A stretch of DNA of 8,750 nucleotides from CAZDSS01 sp964508185 (GTDB taxonomy: Bacteria > Pseudomonadota > Alphaproteobacteria > Sphingomonadales > Govanellaceae): NCBI GenBank assembly GCA_964508185.1, contig CAZDSS010000101.1, positions 1 through 8,750 of the forward strand, given 5' to 3'. This document shows positions 1 to 5,189 of this stretch, one piece after another. The notes beneath the pieces are model-generated. The model was not told the origin of the DNA and made no database searches. It saw only the letters and a list, made by a program, of their open reading frames with translations. The stretch's first letter is position 1. Each line of letters begins with the position of its first letter. The position numbers were made by a program, and so were the translations under genes.

Positions 1-369
1 CACCAGCGGCGCCTTGGCACCACCGAACATGTAGCGGAACTTGGCCGCCTGGTTCATGAGCTGGTCCATGGCGAGGCCCATGAAGTCGGCGAACATGATC
101 TCCGCCACCGGGCGCTTGCCGGCAAGCGCCAGGCCGTTGGCCGCGCCCACGATCGCCCCTTCGGAAATGGGGGTGTCGATCACCCGCGCCTCGCCGAAGC
201 GGGGCAGAAGGCCCGAGGTCACGCCGAAGACGCCGCCCGCGGCATCCCGCTGGCCCTTGGATCCGGCGCCGCCCGACACGTCCTCGCCGAGCACCACCAC
301 GCTGGGGTCGCGCTCCATCTCCAGATGGAGCGCCTCGGTGAGGGCCTCGCGAAAGGTTTTCACGGCCAT
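1..369 (-). CDS. 2-oxoacid dehydrogenase E1 component, beta subunit (N-terminal part; runs off the left edge)
   Basis: The first 123 residues of a transketolase-like beta subunit are visible. They begin MAVKTFREALTEAL and continue with GED at 28-30, GVFGVTSGL at 46-54, RVIDTPISE at 62-70, PVAEIMFADF at 87-96, and DQLMNQAAKFRYMFGG at 102-117. In this family the Glu of the 'TPISE' segment (E70) is the residue that activates thiamine diphosphate. E1 beta pairs with E1 alpha as a heterotetramer that decarboxylates a 2-oxoacid and passes the acyl group to the lipoyl arm of E2. The start ATG (369-367) overlaps the stop of the alpha gene as TGATG, and a GAGGGGGG ribosome site lies 9 nt upstream at 379-386, so the two are translationally coupled. 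The sequence resembles AcoB/PdhB-type proteins. Whether the substrate is pyruvate, acetoin or a branched-chain oxoacid cannot be decided here. E2 and E3 genes may follow to the left of the window. Confidence 0.93.
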   Translation of the reverse strand, partial: MAVKTFREALTEALHLEMERDPSVVVLGEDVSGGAGSKGQRDAAGGVFGVTSGLLPRFGEARVIDTPISEGAIVGAANGLALAGKRPVAEIMFADFMGLAMDQLMNQAAKFRYMFGGAKAPLV

Positions 370-1352
370 CAGCGGATTCCCCCCTCATAGTTCACATAGA
401 CGTTCTCGAACAGGGCGTCGGGCGACGGCGGCGGCGCGGCGCGCGCTTCCGACACGGCCTCGTCGATGAGCTGCAGCACCTCGGCATCCACATTGTCGAG
501 ATCCCCGGCGTCCAGAAGCTTCGCCTCGATCACCCGATTGCGGAACTGCATCAGGCAGTCCTTGGTGGCGCGGTATTCCTCCACCTCGTTGGGGCCGCGA
601 TAGAGCTGCGGGTCGCCCTCGAAATGGCCGAAGAAGCGCATGGTGCGGAATTCGAGGGTGGTGGGGCCGCCGCCGTTGCGCGCCCGCTCCACCGCCTCGC
701 GGGTCATTTCGTAGACCTCGAAGAAATTGTCGCCGTCGCCGCGCTCCGCCGGCATGCCGAAGCCGCGGGCGCGGCCCGCGATGTCCTTGGAGCCGACGGC
801 GTAATCGGCGCCCGTATGCTCCGAATAGCCGTTGTTCTCGAAGAGGAAGATGATGGGCGCCTGGAGGACGACGGCCATGTTCATGGCCTCGAACACCACG
901 CCCTGGTTGGAGCTGCCGTCGCCCCCGAAGGCGACCGCGACGCCGCCGTTGCCGTCGATCTTGCAGGCGAGCGCGGCGCCCAGCGCGATGGGCGGGCCGC
1001 CGCCCACGATGCCGTTCGCCCCCAGCATGCCCTTGGACACGTCGGCGATATGCATGGAGCCGCCCTTGCCGCCGCACAGGCCGTCGCCGCGGCCGTAGAT
1101 CTCCTTCATCATGCCCTTGACGTCGCAGCCCTTGGCGATGCAGTGGCCGTGGCCGCGATGGGTGCTGATGATGTAGTCGGCGTCGGTGAGGTTCTCGCAC
1201 ACGCCCACCGCCACCGCTTCCTGCCCGGAATAGAGGTGGGTGAAGCCCGCGATCTCGCCGGTGGTGATCTCCACATGAAGACGCTCCTCGAACTCGCGGA
1301 TGGTCTTCATCTGGCGATAGGCGCGGAGCAGTTGCTCGCGGCTCAGCTGCAT
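369..1352 (-). CDS. 2-oxoacid (pyruvate/acetoin-type) dehydrogenase E1 component, alpha subunit
   Basis: This 327-residue protein is of normal length for bacterial E1 alpha subunits of the two-subunit type. The thiamine-diphosphate motif begins at GDG 144-146 and closes with ENN 172-174, holding Mg2+ and the cofactor pyrophosphate. Other family landmarks are FTHLYSGQEA (37-46), THRGHGH (64-70), GGKGGSMH (94-101) and the C-terminal RFFGHFEGDPQLYR (239-252). With the beta subunit it catalyses the decarboxylating first step of a 2-oxoacid dehydrogenase complex in the cytoplasm. The start ATG has a GAGGGAG ribosome site about 9 nt upstream. The gene is first in the operon alpha-beta, the usual order for Aco/Pdh-type E1, and is divergent from a Rieske ferredoxin. 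All active-site motifs look intact. I withhold pdhA or acoA because the substrate is not fixed by these motifs. Confidence 0.95.
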   Translation of the reverse strand: MQLSREQLLRAYRQMKTIREFEERLHVEITTGEIAGFTHLYSGQEAVAVGVCENLTDADYIISTHRGHGHCIAKGCDVKGMMKEIYGRGDGLCGGKGGSMHIADVSKGMLGANGIVGGGPPIALGAALACKIDGNGGVAVAFGGDGSSNQGVVFEAMNMAVVLQAPIIFLFENNGYSEHTGADYAVGSKDIAGRARGFGMPAERGDGDNFFEVYEMTREAVERARNGGGPTTLEFRTMRFFGHFEGDPQLYRGPNEVEEYRATKDCLMQFRNRVIEAKLLDAGDLDNVDAEVLQLIDEAVSEARAAPPPSPDALFENVYVNYEGGIR

Positions 1353-1433
1353 GGACGCAATCTCCCTCTGTGACCTGTGGCGCGGGGCCGTGACCCCGAC
1401 CGTGCCTGAGCTTAACCCGCGGGATCACACGGG

Positions 1434-1457
1434 AAAACTGACGAAGCGGACAGTTTT
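1434..1457. repeat. inverted repeat AAAACTG / CAGTTTT, possible operator
   Basis: AAAACTG at 1434-1440 is matched perfectly by CAGTTTT at 1451-1457, separated by 10 bp (ACGAAGCGGA). The arms are AT-rich inside a GC-rich gap, and their centres are 17 bp apart. It lies between two divergent genes, as an operator would. There is no downstream T-tract, so it is not a terminator. The role as a regulator site is inference; a 7-bp repeat can arise by chance in a gap this long. Confidence 0.4.
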
Positions 1458-1580
1458 GCAGACCCCTGACGGCCCGCTCCGGCCGGATGACCCACCGCCA
1501 AAAAGGGCAGATTCACGCGGCTTCGCCGCCTTTTCTCCTGACAAGGCACCTCGGTTCGTGATATGTGCCCACAAAACACT

Positions 1581-1586
1581 GGGGAG
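1581..1586 (+). promoter_or_regulatory. Shine-Dalgarno deciding the Rieske start (GGGGAG)
   Basis: GGGGAG ends 7 nt before the GTG at 1594 but only 1 nt before the in-frame ATG at 1588. The spacing favours the GTG as the initiation codon. Confidence 0.65.
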
Positions 1587-1593
1587 TATGCTC

Positions 1594-1908
1594 GTGAGTG
1601 ACGGCTTTCATTTCGTAACCACCCTCGACGAGGTGCCGCAGGGCACCAACAAGGCATTCATGGTGGAAGGCCAGGACGTGCTGATCTGCCATACCAAGAC
1701 CGGCGAGGTCTATGCGGTCATCAATCTCTGTTCCCACGCCCTTCAGAAGATGGAAGGCGGGCGCATGCGCGGCTACAAGATCATGTGCCCGCTCCACGGC
1801 GCGTCCTTCGACATGCGCACGGGCGCGGTGACCGGCGCCCCCGCCTATGAGCCCATCAAGGTCTTTCCCGTGAAGGTCGAGGACGGCCGGGTCTACGTCC
1901 AGGTCTAG
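1594..1908 (+). CDS. Rieske [2Fe-2S] ferredoxin-like protein
   Basis: Starting at GTG 1594 this is a 104-residue single-domain Rieske protein, beginning MSDGFHFVTTLDEVPQG. The cluster ligands are present: C46-S-H48 in 'LCSHAL' and C65-P-L-H68 in 'MCPLHGASF', spaced as in soluble Rieske ferredoxins of the NirD/BphF type. The chain ends in the usual beta-sandwich (GAPAYEPIKVFPVKVEDGRVYVQV). There is no signal peptide or transmembrane helix, so it is a cytoplasmic electron carrier. The frame stays open upstream to 1351, but that stretch has no Rieske-like sequence and the ribosome site points to 1594. Its redox partner is not in the window: no oxygenase or reductase gene adjoins it. The neighbour behind it converges on it, so it is probably monocistronic. 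Confidence 0.9.
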   Translation: MSDGFHFVTTLDEVPQGTNKAFMVEGQDVLICHTKTGEVYAVINLCSHALQKMEGGRMRGYKIMCPLHGASFDMRTGAVTGAPAYEPIKVFPVKVEDGRVYVQV

Positions 1909-1924
1909 GCGGGACGCGCCGCCT
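1907..1924. terminator. short GC hairpin between converging Rieske and gamma-CA genes
   Basis: AGGCGG (1907-1912) pairs with CCGCCT (1919-1924) across a 6-nt loop, filling the whole gap between the two opposing stop codons. It is symmetric and could act on both strands. There is no T-tract on either side, so it does not meet the classical intrinsic terminator pattern. Confidence 0.3.
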
Positions 1925-2451
1925 CAGCCGTCCTCACGCCTGAGATTGGCGCGGAAATCGCGGGCATTGTCCACATAGACGCGCCAGCTCATCTCGATGA
2001 GCTGAAGATCCTTCTGCGTCACCTCGCGCAGGATCTTGGCCGGCGCGCCCATGACCACGACGCCGTCCGGGATCTCCTTGTCCGGCGGAATGAGGCTGTT
2101 GGCGGCGACGATGACGTTGCGGCCGATGCGCGCCCGGTCGAGCACGATGGCGCCGTTGCCGATCAGGCTGTCGTCGCCGATATGGACGCTGTGCAGCATC
2201 ACCATGTGGCCGACGGTGACGTTGTTGCCGAGGATGCAGGGCTCGTTCCTGGATACATGGAGGACGCTGCCGTCCTGGATGTTGGTGTTGCGGCCGATGC
2301 GGATCACGTCCTTGTCGCCACGCAAGACCGCGCCGAACCAGACGCTCGCCTCGTCGCCGAGCTCCACATTTCCGATGACGCTCGCCGTCGGCGCGATGAA
2401 ATAGTTGTCGCTTTCGGTCTTGAGCCGCCGCTCCCCCAGGGAAAAGATCAT
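1924..2451 (-). CDS. gamma-class carbonic anhydrase family protein (left-handed beta-helix hexapeptide repeat)
   Basis: A 175-residue protein made of hexapeptide repeats from about residue 17 to 138 (for example VELGDE, IRIGRN, CILGNN, VHIGDD, ARIGRN), followed by a C-terminal helix (about 145-170). The three zinc-ligand histidines of gamma-carbonic anhydrases are in place: H65 in 'DGSVLHV', and H82 and H87 in 'VGHMVMLHSV'. The conserved R44/D46 pair (LRGD) and Q59 (NIQDG) are also present. The fold forms trimers with zinc between subunits. Family members include Cam-type carbonic anhydrases and YrdA/PaaY-like proteins, so CO2 hydration is plausible but not proven; many relatives show little activity. 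The ATG at 2451 is the only sensible start, with just a weak GGGG upstream. Divergent from dapB and convergent with the Rieske gene. Confidence 0.92.
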   Translation of the reverse strand: MIFSLGERRLKTESDNYFIAPTASVIGNVELGDEASVWFGAVLRGDKDVIRIGRNTNIQDGSVLHVSRNEPCILGNNVTVGHMVMLHSVHIGDDSLIGNGAIVLDRARIGRNVIVAANSLIPPDKEIPDGVVVMGAPAKILREVTQKDLQLIEMSWRVYVDNARDFRANLRREDG

Positions 2452-2511
2452 GCGGTTACCCCATTGTCTGCTGTTGACGGGCGCCGGGTAGGGGCACCCT
2501 AGCGCAAGGAA

Positions 2512-2534
2512 CGACCGCTGCCTAGATGCGGTCG
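2512..2534. repeat. inverted repeat CGACCGC / GCGGTCG upstream of dapB
   Basis: CGACCGC (2512-2518) and GCGGTCG (2528-2534) form a perfect 7-bp inverted repeat with a 9-bp spacer, TGCCTAGAT. If the TTGACG at 2474 marks the dapB promoter, this would sit at the very 5' end of the dapB transcript as a hairpin; otherwise it could be an operator. No T-tract follows. The function is inferred from position only. Confidence 0.35.
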
Positions 2535-2592
2535 CGGGACGCGATGACAGAGCGCCGCAAATGGGTTAAGAGGGTCGCCTGTGACACGCGAC

Positions 2593-2600
2593 GAAGGGGA
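2593..2600 (+). promoter_or_regulatory. Shine-Dalgarno deciding the dapB start (GAAGGGGA)
   Basis: GAAGGGGA ends 7 nt before the ATG at 2608. The earlier in-frame ATG at 2602 is only 1 nt away and the GTG at 2581 lies upstream of it, so 2608 is the best-spaced start. Confidence 0.6.
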
Positions 2601-2607
2601 CATGGCC

Positions 2608-3426
2608 ATGACCAAGACGAAGATCGGCATCCTGGGCTGCGCCGGGCGCATGGGACAGGCGCTCATCGCCGAGGTGCTCGGCCGGGCCGACCAGGCGGAG
2701 CTCGCGGGCGGCATCGAGCAGCCGAACCACCCGCTCGTCGGAAAGCCCCTGCGCGATCCGCGGACCGGCGAGGACACGGGCCTTCTGGTCGGCAGCGATC
2801 CCCAGGCCCTGTTCGCCGCGTCAGACGTGGTGATCGACTTCACCTGCCCCACGGCGACGGTGCTGCACGCCCAGATCGCGGCCCGCAGCAAGGCGGCGCT
2901 CGTCGTCGGCACCACGGGCCTGACCCCCGAACAGACGGAGGAAGTGATCCGCGCCGCCCGGGAGACGGTGATCGTCCAGGCCGCCAATTTCTCCCTCGGC
3001 GTCAATCTTCTGCTCGCCCTTACCGAGGACGTGGCGCGGCGGCTCGATGCCGCCTTCGATATCGAGATCCTCGAGATGCATCACCGCCACAAGGTGGACG
3101 CCCCGTCGGGCACGGCGCTCGCCCTTGGCGAGGCGGCGGCGCGCGGCCGGGGTGTCAACCTCGACGAGGTGGCCGACCGGGTGCGCGACGGCATCACCGG
3201 CGCGCGCAAGAGCGGCCATATCGGCTTCGCGACGCTCCGCGGCGGCAATGTGGTGGGCGATCACACGGTGATCTTCGCCGCCGACAACGAGCGCATCGAA
3301 CTCACCCACAAGGCGGGCGACCGCAGCATCTTCGCCCGCGGCGCGGTGACCGCGGCGCTCTGGACCCGGGGCAAGGCGCCGGGCCGCTACGGCATGGCGG
3401 ACGTGCTGGGATTCGCCCGCGGCTAG
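2608..3426 (+). CDS. dapB: 4-hydroxy-tetrahydrodipicolinate reductase (DapB)
   Basis: From ATG 2608 the protein has 272 residues, the normal DapB length. DapB reduces the unstable product of DapA with NAD(P)H to tetrahydrodipicolinate, in the diaminopimelate/lysine pathway that feeds peptidoglycan and protein synthesis. The N-terminal Rossmann domain carries IGILGCAGRMGQ (6-17), with the nucleotide loop GCAGRMG at 10-16. VIDFT (75-79) and VVGTTGL (99-105) follow. The substrate domain has the signature MHHRHKVDAPSGTA (157-170), with the likely catalytic H158 and K162, and a C-terminal FARGAVTAALW (242-252) and GRYGMADVL (259-267). In-frame GTG 2581 and ATG 2602 are possible alternative starts, but the ribosome site favours 2608. 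Its stop TAG shares the palindrome CTAG with the stop of the opposing DUF2244 gene. No lysine riboswitch is evident in the 156 bp upstream. Confidence 0.97.
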   Translation: MTKTKIGILGCAGRMGQALIAEVLGRADQAELAGGIEQPNHPLVGKPLRDPRTGEDTGLLVGSDPQALFAASDVVIDFTCPTATVLHAQIAARSKAALVVGTTGLTPEQTEEVIRAARETVIVQAANFSLGVNLLLALTEDVARRLDAAFDIEILEMHHRHKVDAPSGTALALGEAAARGRGVNLDEVADRVRDGITGARKSGHIGFATLRGGNVVGDHTVIFAADNERIELTHKAGDRSIFARGAVTAALWTRGKAPGRYGMADVLGFARG

Positions 3427-3905
3427 GCCGAGGCGAGGCCCGCGCGCTGGCGGCGCAAGGCGTCGCGGAGCGCCGCCGCAAGGTCGATCCGCTCCTCTGG
3501 CGTCAGGAAGCTGCCGATGGCCAGAGTCCGGCCATGGGACTTGAGCAGCAGCCGGTTCTCGTGGGGGCCCGGAGAATCCACCTCGACCCGCACCCAGTAG
3601 GGCTGGAACTTCCATTCGCCGACCTGCCGCCGACGCTGGGTGCGGCCGACCACCAGTTCGTCGTCGGTGAGACGGATGGTCTCGACGACCTCCGCCGCGC
3701 GGTAGTTGAGGCGGAAGGCCCAGTAGAGGGCGAGCACGTCGAGCCCGAAGAAGCCGAAGACGGGCCATGCCCCCATGAGCAGGAAGGCGAGGCCCATGAA
3801 GAAGCTCACGATGCCGAGCACGATCATGAAAATGGTGAAACCCCGCCGTCCCAGGGAACGGTGGGGGTAGAGGACCGCATCGAACCAGAGCCTCGTCTCA
3901 GCCAT
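3423..3905 (-). CDS. DUF2244 family integral membrane protein
   Basis: A 160-residue protein from ATG 3905, beginning MAETRLWFDAVLYPHRSL. This opening, followed by two adjacent transmembrane helices (about 23-45 and 47-66) and a soluble beta-rich C-terminal half (74-150, with RLTDDELVVGRT and the WKFQPYWVRVEVD segment), is the architecture of the DUF2244 family, which is common in alphaproteobacteria and has no known function. An upstream TTG at 3941 is also in frame, but the family motif begins at the ATG; neither has a good ribosome site. The C-terminal part reads like a membrane-anchored PH-like or YcxB-like beta domain, which is only a resemblance. It is divergent from nth and ends tail-to-tail with dapB, overlapping by 4 bp. 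No function can be assigned. Confidence 0.88.
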   Translation of the reverse strand: MAETRLWFDAVLYPHRSLGRRGFTIFMIVLGIVSFFMGLAFLLMGAWPVFGFFGLDVLALYWAFRLNYRAAEVVETIRLTDDELVVGRTQRRRQVGEWKFQPYWVRVEVDSPGPHENRLLLKSHGRTLAIGSFLTPEERIDLAAALRDALRRQRAGLASA

Positions 3906-4015
3906 GGGGCCCAAGATACTTGACGGAAAACCGGGCGGCAATTGCGCCTTTGACCTTGCCGGCCGGAGGGTTAAACTCCGCGGCGATCAGAAAGTTGCAA
4001 GGGTAGCCGCCGTTC
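3906..4015. promoter_or_regulatory. divergent intergenic region between DUF2244 gene and nth
   Basis: 110 bp between divergent starts. On the plus strand TTGACC (3950-3955) and TAAACT (3972-3977), 16 bp apart, form a plausible sigma70 promoter for nth. A short perfect inverted repeat, CGGAG/CTCCG (3964-3980, 7-bp spacer), overlaps that -10, and the palindrome CCGGCCGG (3959-3966) lies in the promoter spacer. For nth the only ribosome site is AAGGG at 3999-4003, 12 nt before the ATG, which is long. I see no clear minus-strand promoter for the DUF2244 gene. Confidence 0.4.
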
Positions 4016-4657
4016 ATGAAACCTGCCGCGCGCGCCGAATTCTTCCGCCGACTCGCCGAGCGTGACCCCGAGCCCGCGACCGAGCTCGAATACACCAATC
4101 CCTATACCCTGCTGGTGGCCGTTGCCCTCTCCGCCCAGGCGACGGATGTGGGCGTCAACAAGGCGACGAAGAAGCTGTTCGAGATCGTCTCCACCCCCGC
4201 CGACATGCTGGCGCTCGGCGAGGAAGGGCTCAAGGAGCACATCAAGACCATCGGCCTTTTCAACAGCAAGGCGCGGAACGTGATCGCGGCGGCGCAGATC
4301 CTGGTCGAGCAATATGGCGGCGAGGTGCCGCGGGACCGCGCCGCGCTCGAGGCGCTGCCCGGCGTCGGGCGCAAGACGGCGAACGTCGTCCTCAACATCG
4401 CCTTCGGCGAGCCGACGATCGCCGTCGACACCCACATCTTCCGCGTCGCCAACCGCACCGGCCTGGCGCCCGGCAAGACCGTGCGCGCGGTCGCGGACAA
4501 GCTGATGAAGGTGGTGCCGAAGGAATATCTCCGCCACGCCCATCACTGGCTCATCCTGCACGGCCGCTATGTCTGCAAGGCGCGCAAGCCCGCCTGTCCC
4601 GTCTGCCCGGTGATCGACCTTTGCGCGTACAGGGACAAGACCGAACCCGCCGCGTGA
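4016..4657 (+). CDS. nth: endonuclease III (DNA glycosylase/AP lyase)
   Basis: 213 residues, the usual endonuclease III length. The enzyme excises oxidised pyrimidines and cleaves the abasic site by beta-elimination in base-excision repair. LSAQATD (38-44) is the conserved N-terminal motif. The helix-hairpin-helix LPGVGRKTA (114-122) carries the catalytic Lys K120, and VDTH (137-140) carries the catalytic Asp D138. HHWLILHGRYVC (176-187) leads into the [4Fe-4S] cluster ligands C187, C194, C197 and C203 in the standard C-x6-C-x2-C-x5-C spacing. All catalytic and cluster residues are intact. The ATG at 4016 has only a distant AAGGG ribosome site. It is followed after 54 bp by a GNAT gene on the same strand, with a strong hairpin in between. 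Confidence 0.97.
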   Translation: MKPAARAEFFRRLAERDPEPATELEYTNPYTLLVAVALSAQATDVGVNKATKKLFEIVSTPADMLALGEEGLKEHIKTIGLFNSKARNVIAAAQILVEQYGGEVPRDRAALEALPGVGRKTANVVLNIAFGEPTIAVDTHIFRVANRTGLAPGKTVRAVADKLMKVVPKEYLRHAHHWLILHGRYVCKARKPACPVCPVIDLCAYRDKTEPAA

Positions 4658-4676
4658 TCTCCGTCACGAATCGCCG

Positions 4677-4700
4677 CCTGCCCCGTCCGCACGGGGCAGG
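4677..4700 (+). repeat. perfect 10-bp hairpin overlapping the GNAT ribosome site
   Basis: CCTGCCCCGT (4677-4686) and ACGGGGCAGG (4691-4700) are perfect complements around a 4-nt loop, CCGC. It lies 20 nt after the nth stop and 12 nt before the GNAT ATG. The last three bases of the 3' arm, AGG, are the first half of the GNAT Shine-Dalgarno AGGAGG. No T-tract follows, so a classical terminator is unlikely. An RNA element that blocks translation, protects an mRNA end or weakens read-through from nth is more consistent with the layout. Confidence 0.7.
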
Positions 4701-4703
4701 AGG
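4698..4703 (+). promoter_or_regulatory. Shine-Dalgarno AGGAGG of the GNAT gene
   Basis: A consensus AGGAGG sits 8 nt before ATG 4712. The in-frame GTG at 4703 overlaps this site and is therefore not the start. Its first three bases lie inside the upstream hairpin. Confidence 0.8.
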
Positions 4704-4711
4704 TGCCGAAG

Positions 4712-5182
4712 ATGGAATTCGAGATCCGGCGGGCGGAGCCGAAGGATTGCGCCATGCTCTGGCGCTGGCGCAACGATCCCGTCACGCGCCGCGCGCAGCG
4801 CCTGGAAGACCCCATTCCATGGGATGCCTATGAAAGCTGGTACGCCCGCGCCCTCGCAAGCCCCGAGCGGGTGATCCTGATCGCGTCACCCGCAGACCCT
4901 TCCGCAGGCGAGGATCTGGGCGTCGCCCAGTTCACCCTGGGGCGCGTCCCGGAAATGGCGGAAATCGGGCTCAATCTCAATCCCGCCTGGCGCGGCCGCG
5001 GCCTTGCCGCCCCACTCATCGAACGGTTCTGCGCCGAGGGACGGCGGCATCTGGGATTCGGCGCCGTCATCGCCCATGTGAAGGCGGAGAATCTCCCCTC
5101 GCGCCGCGCCTTCATCCGCGCGGGCTTCGCGCTCGATGACGCCGAAGGCGGCATCCTGCGCTTCCGCCGCGACTTTCCCTGA
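4712..5182 (+). CDS. GNAT family N-acetyltransferase
   Basis: 156 residues from ATG 4712. The N-terminal IRRAEPKDCAMLWRWRND (5-22) is typical of GNAT proteins of the RimJ/RimL- and PseH-like branch. The acetyl-CoA pyrophosphate loop is NPAWRGRGLA (90-99), fitting the R/Q-x-x-G-x-G/A pattern, preceded by the central strand AEIGLNLN (83-90). The late motif VKAENLPSRRAFIRAGF (123-139), with N127 and S130, is the usual 'N-x-x-S-x-x-x-x-x-x-x-G-F' stretch. It transfers acetyl from acetyl-CoA to an amine; the acceptor (protein, antibiotic, sugar or small molecule) cannot be told from the sequence. It follows nth by 54 bp and may be co-transcribed, with translation possibly tuned by the hairpin over its ribosome site. 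It converges with the lipoprotein gene, with a 7-bp gap. Confidence 0.88.
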   Translation: MEFEIRRAEPKDCAMLWRWRNDPVTRRAQRLEDPIPWDAYESWYARALASPERVILIASPADPSAGEDLGVAQFTLGRVPEMAEIGLNLNPAWRGRGLAAPLIERFCAEGRRHLGFGAVIAHVKAENLPSRRAFIRAGFALDDAEGGILRFRRDFP

Positions 5183-5189
5183 CGACGGT

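Larger units (their letters stand above)
1353..1593. promoter_or_regulatory. divergent intergenic region between E1 alpha and Rieske ferredoxin
   Basis: This 241-bp gap should hold both outward promoters. On the plus strand, CTGACA (1538-1543) followed after 17-18 bp by GATATG/TATGTG (1560-1567) is a weak sigma70-like candidate for the Rieske gene. I could not pick a convincing minus-strand promoter; GTTAAG near 1410-1416 (read on the minus strand) is only a weak -10 resemblance. A 7-bp perfect inverted repeat lies at 1434-1457 (separate entry). A 5-bp CGGGG/CCCCG hairpin at 1383-1398 would fall in the leader of the E1 alpha mRNA. No small gene is convincing in the gap. Confidence 0.45.
2452..2607. 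promoter_or_regulatory. divergent intergenic region between gamma-CA and dapB
   Basis: This 156-bp gap must contain the dapB and gamma-CA promoters. TTGACG at 2474-2479 is a good -35 match on the plus strand, but the sequence 17 bp further on (around CCCTAG, 2497-2502) is a poor -10. ATGACA at 2544-2549 followed by TTAAGA (2566-2571) is another weak option. A 7-bp perfect inverted repeat lies at 2512-2534 (separate entry). I see no small gene here; an open frame does cross the gap but resembles nothing. Confidence 0.4.

Noticed and set aside
385..1428. A 347-codon minus-strand frame over the E1 alpha gene
   Set aside because: It is a shifted frame of the real E1 alpha gene, and its translation is Arg/His-rich with no recognisable motif.
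1351..1593. N-terminal extension of the Rieske protein
   Set aside because: The frame is open but has no Rieske-like sequence, while GGGGAG correctly spaced from GTG 1594 gives a normal-length protein. The region is better explained as promoter DNA.
2486..2499. GGGT...ACCC mini-palindrome upstream of dapB
   Set aside because: Four base pairs are too few to stand out in GC-rich DNA.
2526..3923. A long open frame of 465 codons on the plus strand crossing dapB and the DUF2244 gene
   Set aside because: It lies in another frame of dapB and antisense to the DUF2244 gene, is Arg/Gly/Pro-rich low-complexity sequence without any family motif, and both overlapped genes are unmistakable.
4677..4700. 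Classical intrinsic terminator of nth
   Set aside because: The stem is strong, but no T-tract follows on either strand, and the 3' arm is part of the next gene's ribosome site.
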